Shown: positions 34,091 to 42,627, counted from the first letter of the stretch. The stretch is DNA of 64,000 bases from Roseivirga sp. (GCA_029262895.1 JAJCYM010000043.1:109465-173464); one strand, 5' to 3'. The notes: a model not told the origin generated them from the sequence alone. Translations and numbers: made by a program.

Positions 34091-35377
34091 TTATCTATTC
34101 GACATGTCCACGTAATCGCGCTCGTTGAAGCCCGTATATACCTGTCTAGGACGTCCAATAGGTTCTTTGTTCTCACGCATTTCTTTCCATTGCGCGATCC
34201 ACCCCGGTAATCTGCCCATGGCAAACATAACAGTGAACATATCTGTAGGAATGCCTAGGGCTCTATAGATAATGCCACTATAAAAATCCACATTTGGATA
34301 AAGTTTTCTTTCTACGAAATAGTCATCTCTCAACGCCTCTTCCTCCAGGCCTTTGGCAATGTCGAGGATAGGATCGTTTACGCCAAGTTTTTCAAGCACA
34401 TCATCTGCCGCTTTTTTGATGATTTTTGCCCTTGGGTCAAAGTTTTTATACACCCTGTGACCAAAGCCCATCAGTCTGAAAGGGTCTTCCTTGTCCTTGG
34501 CTTTTGCCATCCACTTCTTGGTGTCTCCTCCATCAGTCTTGATGTTTTCCAACATCTCAATTACGGCCTGATTAGCGCCTCCGTGAAGTGGGCCCCAAAG
34601 CGCATTGATGCCTGCAGAAATAGAAGCATACAAACTGGCATGTGATGAACCCACAATTCTAACGGTCGATGTCGAGCAGTTTTGCTCATGATCGGCATGA
34701 AGAATTAACAGTTTGTCTAGTGCATCGGCTACAACCGGGTCTGCCTCGTATTCTTCAGCAGGAAGTGCAAACATCATTTTCATGAAGTTGCTTGTGTAAT
34801 TTTGCTTGTTGTCAGGGTAATTAACTGGTTGTCCGATCTTGTTCTTATAAGACCAGGCAGCAAATGTTGGCATTTTGGCAATCAGCCTGATAATGCCCAG
34901 ATCAACCTCACTGGCAGACCTGTTAGGGTCTAATGATTCAGGGTAGAATGCTGTTTGCGCACAAACCAAAGAGGACAAAACCCCCATCGGATGCGAAGTG
35001 GATGGAAAGCCTTCCAGGATAGTCTTGATATCTTCATGGACAAGGCTATGTCGTGTGATTTTATCAGTAAACCTTGAAAATTCCTCAGTAGTTGGCAATT
35101 GTCCATAGACAAGCAAATAAGCTACTTCTAAAAAACTTGACTTTTCTGCCAGTTGTTCAATCGAATAGCCTCTATACCTGAGTATTCCTTTTTCACCGTC
35201 AAGGAAGGTGATAGAACTTTGAGTTGAACCTGTGTTTTTAAACCCTGGGTCGATGGTAATTACACCACTTTGTCCCCTGAGTTTACTGATATCAATGGCT
35301 TTTTCTTGTTCTGTCCCTTCTATGATTGGCAGGTCATAAGACTGACCGCCAACTTTAATCTCCGCTGTGTTTGACAT
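34091..35377 (-). CDS. gltA: Citrate synthase (type II)
   Basis: Condenses acetyl-CoA with oxaloacetate at the entry to the TCA cycle. Catalytic residues are H in LHGGANQAV (about residue 262), H in GFGHRVYK (about 307) and D in VDFYSGII (about 362). The ~50-residue N-terminal beta domain and 428 aa length mark the hexameric Gram-negative type that is usually NADH-regulated. Confidence 0.97.
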   Translation of the reverse strand: MSNTAEIKVGGQSYDLPIIEGTEQEKAIDISKLRGQSGVITIDPGFKNTGSTQSSITFLDGEKGILRYRGYSIEQLAEKSSFLEVAYLLVYGQLPTTEEFSRFTDKITRHSLVHEDIKTILEGFPSTSHPMGVLSSLVCAQTAFYPESLDPNRSASEVDLGIIRLIAKMPTFAAWSYKNKIGQPVNYPDNKQNYTSNFMKMMFALPAEEYEADPVVADALDKLLILHADHEQNCSTSTVRIVGSSHASLYASISAGINALWGPLHGGANQAVIEMLENIKTDGGDTKKWMAKAKDKEDPFRLMGFGHRVYKNFDPRAKIIKKAADDVLEKLGVNDPILDIAKGLEEEALRDDYFVERKLYPNVDFYSGIIYRALGIPTDMFTVMFAMGRLPGWIAQWKEMRENKEPIGRPRQVYTGFNERDYVDMSNR

Positions 35378-35482
35378 TTTATTCGTAACGTATTTCTAAT
35401 TTCTTAACTGGGTTCGGCTCTTGTGAGCGAATTTAGTGATAAAACACATAAAACGAAGAGTCGTTCCCAGCTTTGAACAATT

Positions 35483-36310
35483 TTAATTATTGCCGCCCAA
35501 AATTATCGGCATCCCGTCTTTGCCTTGACCGATAACTACTACTTTAGAATTTGGAGATTCGGCAAGCTTTAGTGTAGCCTCAATTCCACGCATTTTTAGA
35601 AGAGCCGGAGTCAAACTGTTGTTGATAATTTTGTTGGCTGCGGACTCACCTTCTGCAGCAATACGCTTTCTTTCGGCTTCACTTTTCTCTTTATCCAAAC
35701 GGAATTGATAGGCAAGTGCTTCTTGTTCCTGTTGCAATTTGCTTTCAATGGCTGCTTTAATCTTGTCTGGTAGATTAATGGATCTTATCAACAAAGCGGT
35801 CATTTGAATGTTATTGGTTTCATTGCCTAAGACGTCAGCAGTTTCAGTTCTGATGGCCACTTCCACCTCGGGTCTCTTTGTTGAATAGATTTCCTCTGCA
35901 GTAAAACGCCCCATTACCTGACGTACCGTTGAACGAACCTCTGGAATTACTAGGGTATTGATATAACCAAGTCGGAATCGTTCGTAGATATAGCCGATTT
36001 TATCAAAGTGCGGATGGAATCTTACAGAAATATCGACAGTAATGGACAGTCCATTCTTGTCCAAAACATCCATGGTTTCTTCTGCCTTGCTTTCTGCCAC
36101 ATCGAAACGGATCAACTCGTTCCAAGGCGCCTTAACATGAAAGCCCTGTGGTATGATATTGTCTTTGTCTAATCCACCTCCAAATTTTTTGAAAAGTACA
36201 GCCCTTTCGTTGGCCTGAACGGTATAAAAGACGCTTGAGGAAAGTCCCAAGATTAAAATCAAGACCACTACTGTAATCACAATAGCGGGTAAATATTTTC
36301 TGTTATCCAT
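35483..36310 (-). CDS. Prohibitin-like SPFH/band 7 protein
   Basis: A 275 aa protein anchored by one N-terminal helix (residues ~8-30). The SPFH domain begins TVQANERAVLFKKFGG and includes GFHVKAPW and VDISVRFHP; a coiled coil follows (ESKLQQEQEALAYQFRLDKEKSEAERKRI). Membership of the prohibitin subfamily is clear. Such proteins form ring or vault-like assemblies and modulate membrane proteases such as FtsH. Confidence 0.87.
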   Translation of the reverse strand: MDNRKYLPAIVITVVVLILILGLSSSVFYTVQANERAVLFKKFGGGLDKDNIIPQGFHVKAPWNELIRFDVAESKAEETMDVLDKNGLSITVDISVRFHPHFDKIGYIYERFRLGYINTLVIPEVRSTVRQVMGRFTAEEIYSTKRPEVEVAIRTETADVLGNETNNIQMTALLIRSINLPDKIKAAIESKLQQEQEALAYQFRLDKEKSEAERKRIAAEGESAANKIINNSLTPALLKMRGIEATLKLAESPNSKVVVIGQGKDGMPIILGGNN

Positions 36311-36344
36311 AATTATAGAATTTTATATTTGTTCGAACTTATGA

Positions 36345-37331
36345 TTAGCCTATCTGAGATAGATTGGCCTTTATTTTATCTAATATTTCTTGGGCTACCT
36401 TGAGTGCATTGAATCCATCTTCAATGGTGACAATGGGTTCGATGTCGTTGGTGATCGCCTGATTGAATGTAAATAGCTCTTCACGGATTGCATTGATCGG
36501 TTCCACTTTTGGGTTTTCAAAGATGATCTCCTTTTTCCCCTTGTTCTCTCCTAAATCCAATACCATAGAAAAAGGCCCTTCTTCTCCAGTGGCTTCCTTC
36601 ATGCGGACCACTTCAGCTTTCTTTTCTAGGAAATCTACGGCTACATAGGCATCCTTTTGGAAGAATCGTGATTTGCGCATGTTTTTTACGGCTATGCGGC
36701 TGGTAGTTAGGTTGGCCACACAGCCATTTTCAAATTCCAGTCTGGCATTGGCAATATCCGGAGTATCACTTACCACGGCCACACCACTGGCAGAGATGTT
36801 TTTTACGGGTGAGCCCACGGCTTTGAGAATCACATCGATGTCATGAATCATCAAATCCAAAACCACTGGAACATCCAAACCTCTAGGATTGAACTGAGCT
36901 AACCGATGAGTCTCAATAAACATGGGCTTGTTCAAATGACCTTGTGCAGCGATAAAGGCAGGGTTAAAGCGCTCCACATGACCGACCTGAATTTTCCGGT
37001 CGAACTCTTTTGCCAAAGCGATTAACTTCTCAGCCTCCTCAATGGTTTTGGTAACCGGCTTTTCAATAAAGACATGCTTACCGGCTTTTAGGGCCTGTTC
37101 TGCACAATGAAAATGAGAAAGGGTAGGTGTAACGATGTCTACCACATCTACCTCTTTCAACAGTGCTGCTATGGTATCAAAGCTGCTGATATTGTGTTCT
37201 TCAGCCACAGCAATGGCATTTTCACCACTTGCATCATAGAATCCCACCAAGTTGTACTCAGGAATATCTTTAATGCATTTGATATGGATTTTGCCGAGAT
37301 GACCGGCTCCAAGAACACCTATTTTAAGCAT
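36345..37331 (-). CDS. Gfo/Idh/MocA family NAD(P)-dependent oxidoreductase
   Basis: A 328 aa sugar-type dehydrogenase. The nucleotide motif GVLGAGHLGKIH is N-terminal, the catalytic lysine is in FIEKPVTK (about residue 93), and MIHDIDV supplies the active-site histidine and aspartate. It lies about 3.4 kb from lpxB on the opposite strand. GnnA, which oxidises UDP-GlcNAc for amide-linked lipid A, belongs to this family and is often near lpx genes, so that role is possible but unproven. Confidence 0.85.
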   Translation of the reverse strand: MLKIGVLGAGHLGKIHIKCIKDIPEYNLVGFYDASGENAIAVAEEHNISSFDTIAALLKEVDVVDIVTPTLSHFHCAEQALKAGKHVFIEKPVTKTIEEAEKLIALAKEFDRKIQVGHVERFNPAFIAAQGHLNKPMFIETHRLAQFNPRGLDVPVVLDLMIHDIDVILKAVGSPVKNISASGVAVVSDTPDIANARLEFENGCVANLTTSRIAVKNMRKSRFFQKDAYVAVDFLEKKAEVVRMKEATGEEGPFSMVLDLGENKGKKEIIFENPKVEPINAIREELFTFNQAITNDIEPIVTIEDGFNALKVAQEILDKIKANLSQIG

Positions 37332-37476
37332 GGATGATTGGCTTTTTGAATTGGGGCGTAAAGGTAGCCCCTAATAATTCAAGCCACAAGCGAACAGTAA
37401 CAAGATAGGAGAGAGTTTTAAGTTCCATGTTTTATGTTTGATTATTAATGCTGAACATAGAACTTCCAACTTGAAA

Positions 37477-37986
37477 ATGAAGAGGATAATAACACTGACA
37501 TTTTTACTCGCTATTACCGGCTTTGTGAGCCACGCACAAAACCATGAGATCATCGAAGCTTCTCAGGTCAAGATCAATGGGTTGGCTATTGCTTTCACTA
37601 GCAAAGCAAGCATTATCAATAAATTTGGCCAACCTGATAGTACTACTACCAATTATCGCGAATTGAATGATAAAACCTGGGAGGTGTTGATTTATTCTGG
37701 TGGGCGATTTTCTTTTGATAATGATGAATTGATCAGATTTGAGATATCAGGATCGAACTTTCAATGGGAGTATTCAGGGACCATAATCAAACCGGGTGAT
37801 AATGTTAGTGTACTTTCTTCTCCATTTCCAAGAGCATACAATCGTAATAAAAGGAATAATAATGGTGCGACACTCATCTGGGGTTCTTATCACAATGGAA
37901 TACTCGAAGCATCGTCCGCATGGATTCTAATATCTAACAATTCATCCACAGGATTAATAGAAAAGATAGAGCTTTGTGCGTATTAG
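37477..37986 (+). CDS. Secreted hypothetical protein, duplicate copy 1
   Basis: A 169 aa protein with a signal peptide (GFVSHAQ) and a mature beta-rich domain (HEIIEASQVKINGLAI, NKFGQPDSTTT, VLSSPFPRAY, NSSTGLIEKI). The FGQPD turn recalls SmpA/BamE-like folds, but I do not recognise the family. It is about 60% identical by eye to the protein at 40116-40619. The ATG at 37477 is preferred to the frame start at 37438. It is followed by a terminator and then by a truncated lpxB 5' end. Confidence 0.75.
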   Translation: MKRIITLTFLLAITGFVSHAQNHEIIEASQVKINGLAIAFTSKASIINKFGQPDSTTTNYRELNDKTWEVLIYSGGRFSFDNDELIRFEISGSNFQWEYSGTIIKPGDNVSVLSSPFPRAYNRNKRNNNGATLIWGSYHNGILEASSAWILISNNSSTGLIEKIELCAY

Positions 37987-38021
37987 ATGCCGCAGAATTA
38001 AATAAATTTAGAATTTATGAA

Positions 38022-38057
38022 TAGGTCTCAGAAGTAATTCTAGAGGCCTATTTTCTT
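38022..38057 (+). terminator. Terminator of duplicate copy 1
   Basis: AGGTCTCAGA (38023-38032) pairs imperfectly with TCTAGAGGCCT (38039-38049), followed by TTTTCTTTCTT. The equivalent hairpin after copy 2 is at 40656-40690. Confidence 0.6.
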
Positions 38058-38185
38058 TCTTAAGGGTTACTGTTTGATTATTCCTCAAGATGGTTGAACT
38101 TCGCCTTCGAAAGGTAATCCATGAAATATTACATCATAGCAGGGGAGGCTTCTGGCGACATGCATGCTGCCAATATGATGAAGCA
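38045..38185 (+). repeat. 141 bp direct repeat, left copy, with lpxB 5' fragment
   Basis: This segment matches 40678-40818 with two internal differences that I can see and a third at the last base. It contains the terminator tail, the lpxB upstream region and the first 22 codons of lpxB. The offset between the copies is 2633 bases. Confidence 0.9.
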
Positions 38186-38186
38186 A
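38121..38186 (+). pseudogene. Truncated lpxB 5' end
   Basis: An ATG at 38121 opens MKYYIIAGEASGDMHAANMM, identical to the start of the intact LpxB at 40754, for 22 codons. Identity then stops abruptly and the frame runs into unrelated sequence. Both nucleotide differences inside the fragment are silent. It cannot encode an enzyme, but its promoter and start region are intact and may still be expressed. Confidence 0.85.
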
Positions 38187-38713
38187 GTTTACAGTCCTTC
38201 GGTCATCAAGTAGGCTGCTTTGGACACCACAATTTTGACGTGGTTAGCGGAAGGGTTCTTTCTTTTGATATTTCTGTTTGTAAGCAGACTGGTTTTCAGT
38301 AGAACCTTGAACAGTGTACTGATACAAGGTGCCTAATTTCAAGTGGAATGGGCAATGAGAGGTTAGTGCTGGACAATTTTGTGATTATTAATTCAAAGTT
38401 TGGGATTCTTAGAATAAAAACGTAGTATTGACTTAGCATTGATGGATTTCTCATAATTCAGAAAATGTAAAATCTGTTCTTGAGGAAAAAAAGCCTCTAA
38501 AATCGACCAAGCATATATTTTACCGGAGTACTTCAGTTAAGAATGATGCAAACTCACTCAGAATTGAGTTGAATGATTATTCATGGAGATATGAGGTGTC
38601 GAAAACTTCCTTGTAGCAGGCAAGCTTTTAGGAATTTTTGTTCTCTCATATATAAATATGGCTCACGGGATATATTAGAAATGTTAATTAAATAAACAAT
38701 TACTAGAAGCACT
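38187..38713 (+). other. Gene-free region with possible coding remnant
   Basis: About 530 bases between the lpxB fragment and the M23 gene. There is no intact gene. An open stretch at 38443-38616 (58 codons including the stop, containing SVLEEKKPLKSTKHIFY and ending VSKTSL) reads like protein but has no start codon and may be the tail of a decayed gene. The last ~100 bases are AT-rich and should hold the M23 promoter. Confidence 0.35.
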
Positions 38714-40099
38714 TTGAAAAACTTTGTCCATAATTCCATAAAAACGCCCTTATTGCTTTTAGGGTTGATATTTTTTGCCCTATCTAGTTGTCAATTGGAT
38801 GATGCTCCGCACTTACTTGAAGAAATTAAGGAAAAACGTCTGATCGTTACTGCTGATGACATTCCCGGTGTTATCTCAAGTTTGAGTCAGGTAATGGGCA
38901 TGCGCCCTGATGATGATGCGTTTACGGTCAATCACAATGAAGTTGAAAACGATTTGACAATCGACTGGGATCGTATCATGCAGTTGGTGGATACTCTGGG
39001 TAATGAAACCTATGCCTTTGGAATTGCTGATAGAGATGGTGATCCGTTTACATTCTATAACCTGATATTGAAATTTGATGATACAGGTAGTGTGCAAAGA
39101 CCATTTTTATTAAAGTATCAGATGGACGAAGATTTTATTCCGGAGTATCTGGCCACCCTTTCAATGGAAAATTTTAAAGGGAACGTATCCAAAATATTTT
39201 TGGATAAGAGGAGCCTTCCCGGACTCTATTCTGCCAATAGTGAATTTAATGAAGAAGTAGACGCTTGCCCAGGTACCACAGTATACACCACGAGCACCAC
39301 AGGAGGAGGAGGAGGTGGCGGCCCATCGGGTGATGAAATCCCTGACCTTCCACCCCCGGGTTCTACCGATGGCTGCATTACGTACCTGGTCAGAACAGAT
39401 TGGTATCAGTGTAACAACAGTGCTTGTGATAACCCAGTGTTTTTGCGCACGGAGTATTCATTGCGAATTGAATGTGATCCACTAGCTTCACAAAATACAG
39501 CCAATTTGGAAGATGATTGCCAGCCTACTGATGATGAAATCCCGATTAATCCGCCTAATGATCCCTTTTTGCCACCATGCGCAGGTGATCCGCTCAACAG
39601 TCCAGTGATAGCAAAAACAAAACGAGGAGTTAATGGGGGAAGATATGGAATGACGAGACAGGATCAAAAAGGAAATCCAAGAGAACATGATGGACTTGAT
39701 TTGGCCTCACCAATTGGAATGCCACTTTACTCCATGTTTAGTGGCACGGTAATTGGAATTAGAGACACATTTTCCGAGGGTGAATATCTAAAGGGTTCCT
39801 ATGGAAACTTTATTATTATACAAAGTCAAAATGCTTTAGGGGAGACGTTCTATATAAAGTATAATCATTTGAATGCGGTCAATGTAACTGCGGGCCAGGA
39901 AATCAATGCTCGCACTATTATAGGGAAAACAGGAACTACAGGTAATGCTGAAGATTTCGCATTGGGTATCATCCCCCATGTACATATTCAAGCCCGGGTC
40001 AAAGTGAATAATGTATGGACAAAGGCGAACCCAGAGGATTTTATGACTACTAAGTTCTCTCCTGAGGGGGTTGCTTGGCCTCAACCTTGTGTAAATTGA
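38714..40099 (+). CDS. M23 family peptidase lipoprotein
   Basis: A 461 aa lipoprotein starting at a TTG (38714); only this start supplies the signal peptide and lipobox LSSC. Residues ~30-190 are a unique N-terminal domain, followed by a Gly-rich linker (GGGGGGGPSG) and a Cys-rich, Pro-rich segment with nine cysteines (~190-300). The C-terminal M23 domain shows HDGLDLA, YNHLN and HVHIQ, the zinc and catalytic residues of lysostaphin-type endopeptidases. It probably cuts peptidoglycan cross-links or another envelope protein. It lies inside the segment flanked by the 141 bp direct repeats. Confidence 0.8.
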   Translation: MKNFVHNSIKTPLLLLGLIFFALSSCQLDDAPHLLEEIKEKRLIVTADDIPGVISSLSQVMGMRPDDDAFTVNHNEVENDLTIDWDRIMQLVDTLGNETYAFGIADRDGDPFTFYNLILKFDDTGSVQRPFLLKYQMDEDFIPEYLATLSMENFKGNVSKIFLDKRSLPGLYSANSEFNEEVDACPGTTVYTTSTTGGGGGGGPSGDEIPDLPPPGSTDGCITYLVRTDWYQCNNSACDNPVFLRTEYSLRIECDPLASQNTANLEDDCQPTDDEIPINPPNDPFLPPCAGDPLNSPVIAKTKRGVNGGRYGMTRQDQKGNPREHDGLDLASPIGMPLYSMFSGTVIGIRDTFSEGEYLKGSYGNFIIIQSQNALGETFYIKYNHLNAVNVTAGQEINARTIIGKTGTTGNAEDFALGIIPHVHIQARVKVNNVWTKANPEDFMTTKFSPEGVAWPQPCVN

Positions 40100-40115
40100 T
40101 AAATGAGTAATGAAA

Positions 40116-40619
40116 ATGAAAAAGATAATAATACAGATATTTTTAATAGCCATTACTGGCTTTTGGGCCTGTGCGCAGGAAGTGGAGATCATCGAAGCCT
40201 CTCAGGTTAAGGTGAATGGATTGGCTATTTATGGCACTAACAAAGCAGGCCTTATCAATAAATTTGGCCAGCCTAGCAGCACAACTACTTTCTACAATGA
40301 GATGGAAGAGAAAAATTGGGAGTTGCTAATATATACAGGGGCTAAATTTTACATTGATAATGACAAAGTGGTTAGCTATGAGATGTCAGGATCCAACTAT
40401 CAATTGGAGTATGTTGGTGTTGTCATCAAACCAGGTAATAATATAAGCGTACTTTCCTCTCCGTTTCCCAATGCATATAATAAAAGGAATAATCGAGGTG
40501 CAGTACTCAGCTTGGGCTTTTATAACAACGGAATACTCGAACCATCAGATTATTTTATTCTCATATCCACTAATTCATCCACAGGATTAATAGAAAAGAT
40601 AGACCATCGTTCGTATTAA
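40116..40619 (+). CDS. Secreted hypothetical protein, duplicate copy 2
   Basis: A 167 aa paralogue of the protein at 37477-37986, sharing VEIIEASQVKVNGLAI, LINKFGQP, VLSSPFPNAY and NSSTGLIEKI. The signal peptide ends near CAQ. The ATG at 40110 is a possible alternative. It follows the M23 gene by 16 bases and is probably co-transcribed with it, unlike copy 1. The function is unknown; the close link to a secreted peptidase leaves a cognate partner or inhibitor possible, without direct evidence. Confidence 0.75.
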   Translation: MKKIIIQIFLIAITGFWACAQEVEIIEASQVKVNGLAIYGTNKAGLINKFGQPSSTTTFYNEMEEKNWELLIYTGAKFYIDNDKVVSYEMSGSNYQLEYVGVVIKPGNNISVLSSPFPNAYNKRNNRGAVLSLGFYNNGILEPSDYFILISTNSSTGLIEKIDHRSY

Positions 40620-40655
40620 ATTGCGCAGAATTAAATATTATTAGGATTTATAAAC

Positions 40656-40690
40656 AGGCCTCTAAAGTGATTTTAGGGGCCTATTTTCTT
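40656..40690 (+). terminator. Terminator of duplicate copy 2
   Basis: AGGCCTCTAAA (40656-40666) pairs with TTTTAGGGGCCT (40671-40682) around a short loop, followed by ATTTTCTT. It separates the M23/copy 2 unit from lpxB. Confidence 0.75.
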
Positions 40691-40818
40691 TCTTAAGGGT
40701 TACTGTTTGATTATTCCTCAAGATGGTTGAACTTCGCCTTCGAAAGGTAATCCATGAAATACTACATCATAGCAGGGGAGGCTTCTGGCGACATGCACGC
40801 TGCCAATATGATGAAGCA
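40678..40818 (+). repeat. 141 bp direct repeat, right copy
   Basis: Partner of 38045-38185. It covers the terminator tail, the lpxB upstream region and the first 22 codons of the intact lpxB. The two copies bound a 2633-base unit containing the M23 gene and duplicate copy 2. Confidence 0.9.
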
Positions 40819-41884
40819 GCTTAAGCTTCGGGATAGCGAAGCTTATTTCCGTGTTTGGGGTGGGGATCGCATGCAGGCCGAGGCAGATGAAATGGCTAAA
40901 CATATCAGAGAGACCTCATTTATGGGATTGTTTGCTGTGGTTAGACATTTGAAAACCATAAAAGAGAATTTCAAGTTTTGCGAAGAGGATATCATCAACT
41001 TTAAGCCGGATGTTCTGATCCTGATAGATAACTCAGGTTTTAACTTGAGGATCGCCAAGTTCATGAGAGGGACTCAGCTTAAGACTCGCATCTTTTACTA
41101 CATATTACCTCAAGCCTGGGCTTGGAAACGCAAACGTGTTCATACCATCCAAAAATGGACAGATAGAAGGTTTGCCATTTTGCCTTTTGAAAAGAAATTC
41201 TATCAATCCTATGGTTATGATGTAGACTATGTTGGACATCCAATTCTGGATTCGTTAGCTGAACGAAAGCCGCAGTTGATGGACAATGCCGCCTTTAGAA
41301 GAGCGCATGGCCTCGGAGATAAACCCATTATTGCATTGTTGCCCGGGAGCCGCAAAAGAGAAATTCAGACCAAGCTTCCAAAAATGCTTCTGGTGCTTGA
41401 TCATTTTCCTGACCACCAATTTGTGATTGCGGGTTCAGATACCCTGGATTCCTCGTTATATGAGCCTTTTGTGCAAAATGGGGTAGAAGTGCTCTTTGGC
41501 GAAACCTATAACATTTTAAATAATGCAACGGCCGCCTTGGTCACTTCTGGCACTGCTACTTTGGAGACCGCACTTTTCAAGGTGCCTCAGGTGGTTTGCT
41601 ACAAGCCAGGCCTTGCGACTTACCATATTCTTAAACATGTAATGAGCATCAAATATATCTGCATGGTCAATCTTGTACTGGATCGAATGGCTGTTCAGGA
41701 ATTAATTGAAGGGGACCTTAATGAGAAACGTTTGACGAAGGAACTTAAAACCATTTTAGAACCTCAGAATCAAGAACAAATATTATCCGACTACACCGAA
41801 CTTGAAACAAAACTAGGTGGAACGGGGGCTTCTGAACGAGTAGCGAAATTGATGACTCAAGATCTAGATATTCAGAGTTCTTAG
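40754..41884 (+). CDS. lpxB: Lipid-A-disaccharide synthase
   Basis: A 376 aa family 19 glycosyltransferase that joins UDP-2,3-diacyl-GlcN and lipid X during lipid A synthesis at the inner membrane. Signatures are IAGEASGDMHAANMM at the N-terminus, DNSGFNLRIAK, VGHPILDSL, LLPGSRKREI and LVTSGTATLETALF. The frame is intact and of full length. Its first 22 codons are duplicated 2.6 kb upstream. Confidence 0.96.
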   Translation: MKYYIIAGEASGDMHAANMMKQLKLRDSEAYFRVWGGDRMQAEADEMAKHIRETSFMGLFAVVRHLKTIKENFKFCEEDIINFKPDVLILIDNSGFNLRIAKFMRGTQLKTRIFYYILPQAWAWKRKRVHTIQKWTDRRFAILPFEKKFYQSYGYDVDYVGHPILDSLAERKPQLMDNAAFRRAHGLGDKPIIALLPGSRKREIQTKLPKMLLVLDHFPDHQFVIAGSDTLDSSLYEPFVQNGVEVLFGETYNILNNATAALVTSGTATLETALFKVPQVVCYKPGLATYHILKHVMSIKYICMVNLVLDRMAVQELIEGDLNEKRLTKELKTILEPQNQEQILSDYTELETKLGGTGASERVAKLMTQDLDIQSS

Positions 41885-41985
41885 CGATGACTCCGAAGAT
41901 TCAAACTGAATTTGAATGAACAAAAAGGCGGATTGTGATGCTGAGAATAGCATATTTAGGATAGGTGATTGACTAAACAATTGAT

Positions 41986-42105
41986 ATGGCTGATTTATAT
42001 CCAAAAGCAAAGAAACTGGCAAAGGGTCCTGGCTGTAACTTCAGAATACTCATTCTGGGAATGGTGATTTTGGGAGTGTACGAGTTTGTTATCCCTTTTG
42101 TATAG
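41986..42105 (+). CDS. Possible 39-aa single-pass membrane protein
   Basis: ATG at 41986 to TAG at 42103-42105. The peptide has a basic N-terminus (YPKAKKLAKG) and one hydrophobic segment (RILILGMVILGVYEFVIPFV), the layout of a small inner-membrane protein with a cytoplasmic N-terminus. No homologue is known to me and the ORF is short enough to arise by chance. Confidence 0.4.
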   Translation: MADLYPKAKKLAKGPGCNFRILILGMVILGVYEFVIPFV

Positions 42106-42227
42106 TATCACAATCTGGTTTACCTCGGCATGGGCAATCCCGGTTCATCCATCGCTTTTAACCCACATTCTCTAGCACCAAATGGCAGAATTTCTCAACT
42201 AACATAACCTTCCAAAAATTGTTCTCG

Positions 42228-42255
42228 TATAATATCAACAAATAATGATATTATA
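42228..42255. promoter_or_regulatory. Perfect dyad, candidate PadR operator
   Basis: TATAATATC (42228-42236) and GATATTATA (42247-42255) are exact reverse complements separated by 10 bases, ending three bases before the PadR start codon. The left arm contains TATAAT. The position suits autorepression by the PadR-type product. Confidence 0.55.
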
Positions 42256-42258
42256 AAA

Positions 42259-42594
42259 ATGAAAGGAAACACCCTGGGTGAATTTGAAGAATTAGTGGTG
42301 TTGACCGCTGGTGCATTGTACCCAAAAGCTTATGGAGTGGCCATCAAGGACGATATTAAGAGGAGAACAGGCCGTAACACCACTTTAAGTGGGGTGCATG
42401 TTGTACTCAGCCGCTTGGAGAAAAAGGGATTTTTGGTTAGCGCATTTGGTAATCCAACCAGTGAGCGTGGAGGCAAGCCAAAGAAGTTTTTCACGATAAC
42501 CAGATTGGGCTCGGAGGCTCTGGTTGAAACCAGAGAAATCCGCGCTGAGCTTTGGAAGGAAATTCCAGAGATAGCATTACAACTAGGCAAGTAA
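42259..42594 (+). CDS. PadR family transcriptional regulator
   Basis: A 111 aa winged-helix protein: LGEFEELVVLTAGALYPKAYG, then TTLSGVHVVLSRLEKKGFL and RGGKPKKFFTITRLG, which is the PadR wing. It is the usual partner of ABC permeases with a prefix domain in Bacteroidota, and the next gene, 33 bases downstream, is one. It probably represses the pair through the dyad just upstream. Confidence 0.9.
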   Translation: MKGNTLGEFEELVVLTAGALYPKAYGVAIKDDIKRRTGRNTTLSGVHVVLSRLEKKGFLVSAFGNPTSERGGKPKKFFTITRLGSEALVETREIRAELWKEIPEIALQLGK

Positions 42595-42627
42595 GAGCCT
42601 TCAACAACTATTCAAATCAGAAAGAAT

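Larger units (their letters stand above)
41885..42258. other. Intergenic region with small ORF and PadR dyad
   Basis: The 374 bases between lpxB and the PadR gene hold a 39-codon plus-strand ORF (41986-42105) and a perfect dyad (42228-42255), both listed separately. Nothing else is recognisable. Confidence 0.6.

Noticed and set aside
38443..38616. 58-codon open stretch as an intact gene
   Set aside because: It has no ATG, GTG or TTG start in a suitable position and no signal or domain; it was kept only as a possible remnant.
37477..40619. Duplicated secreted proteins as toxin-immunity pair
   Set aside because: Both proteins have signal peptides and no toxin domain is visible; the M23 peptidase between them is an ordinary envelope-type enzyme by motif, so this remains speculation.
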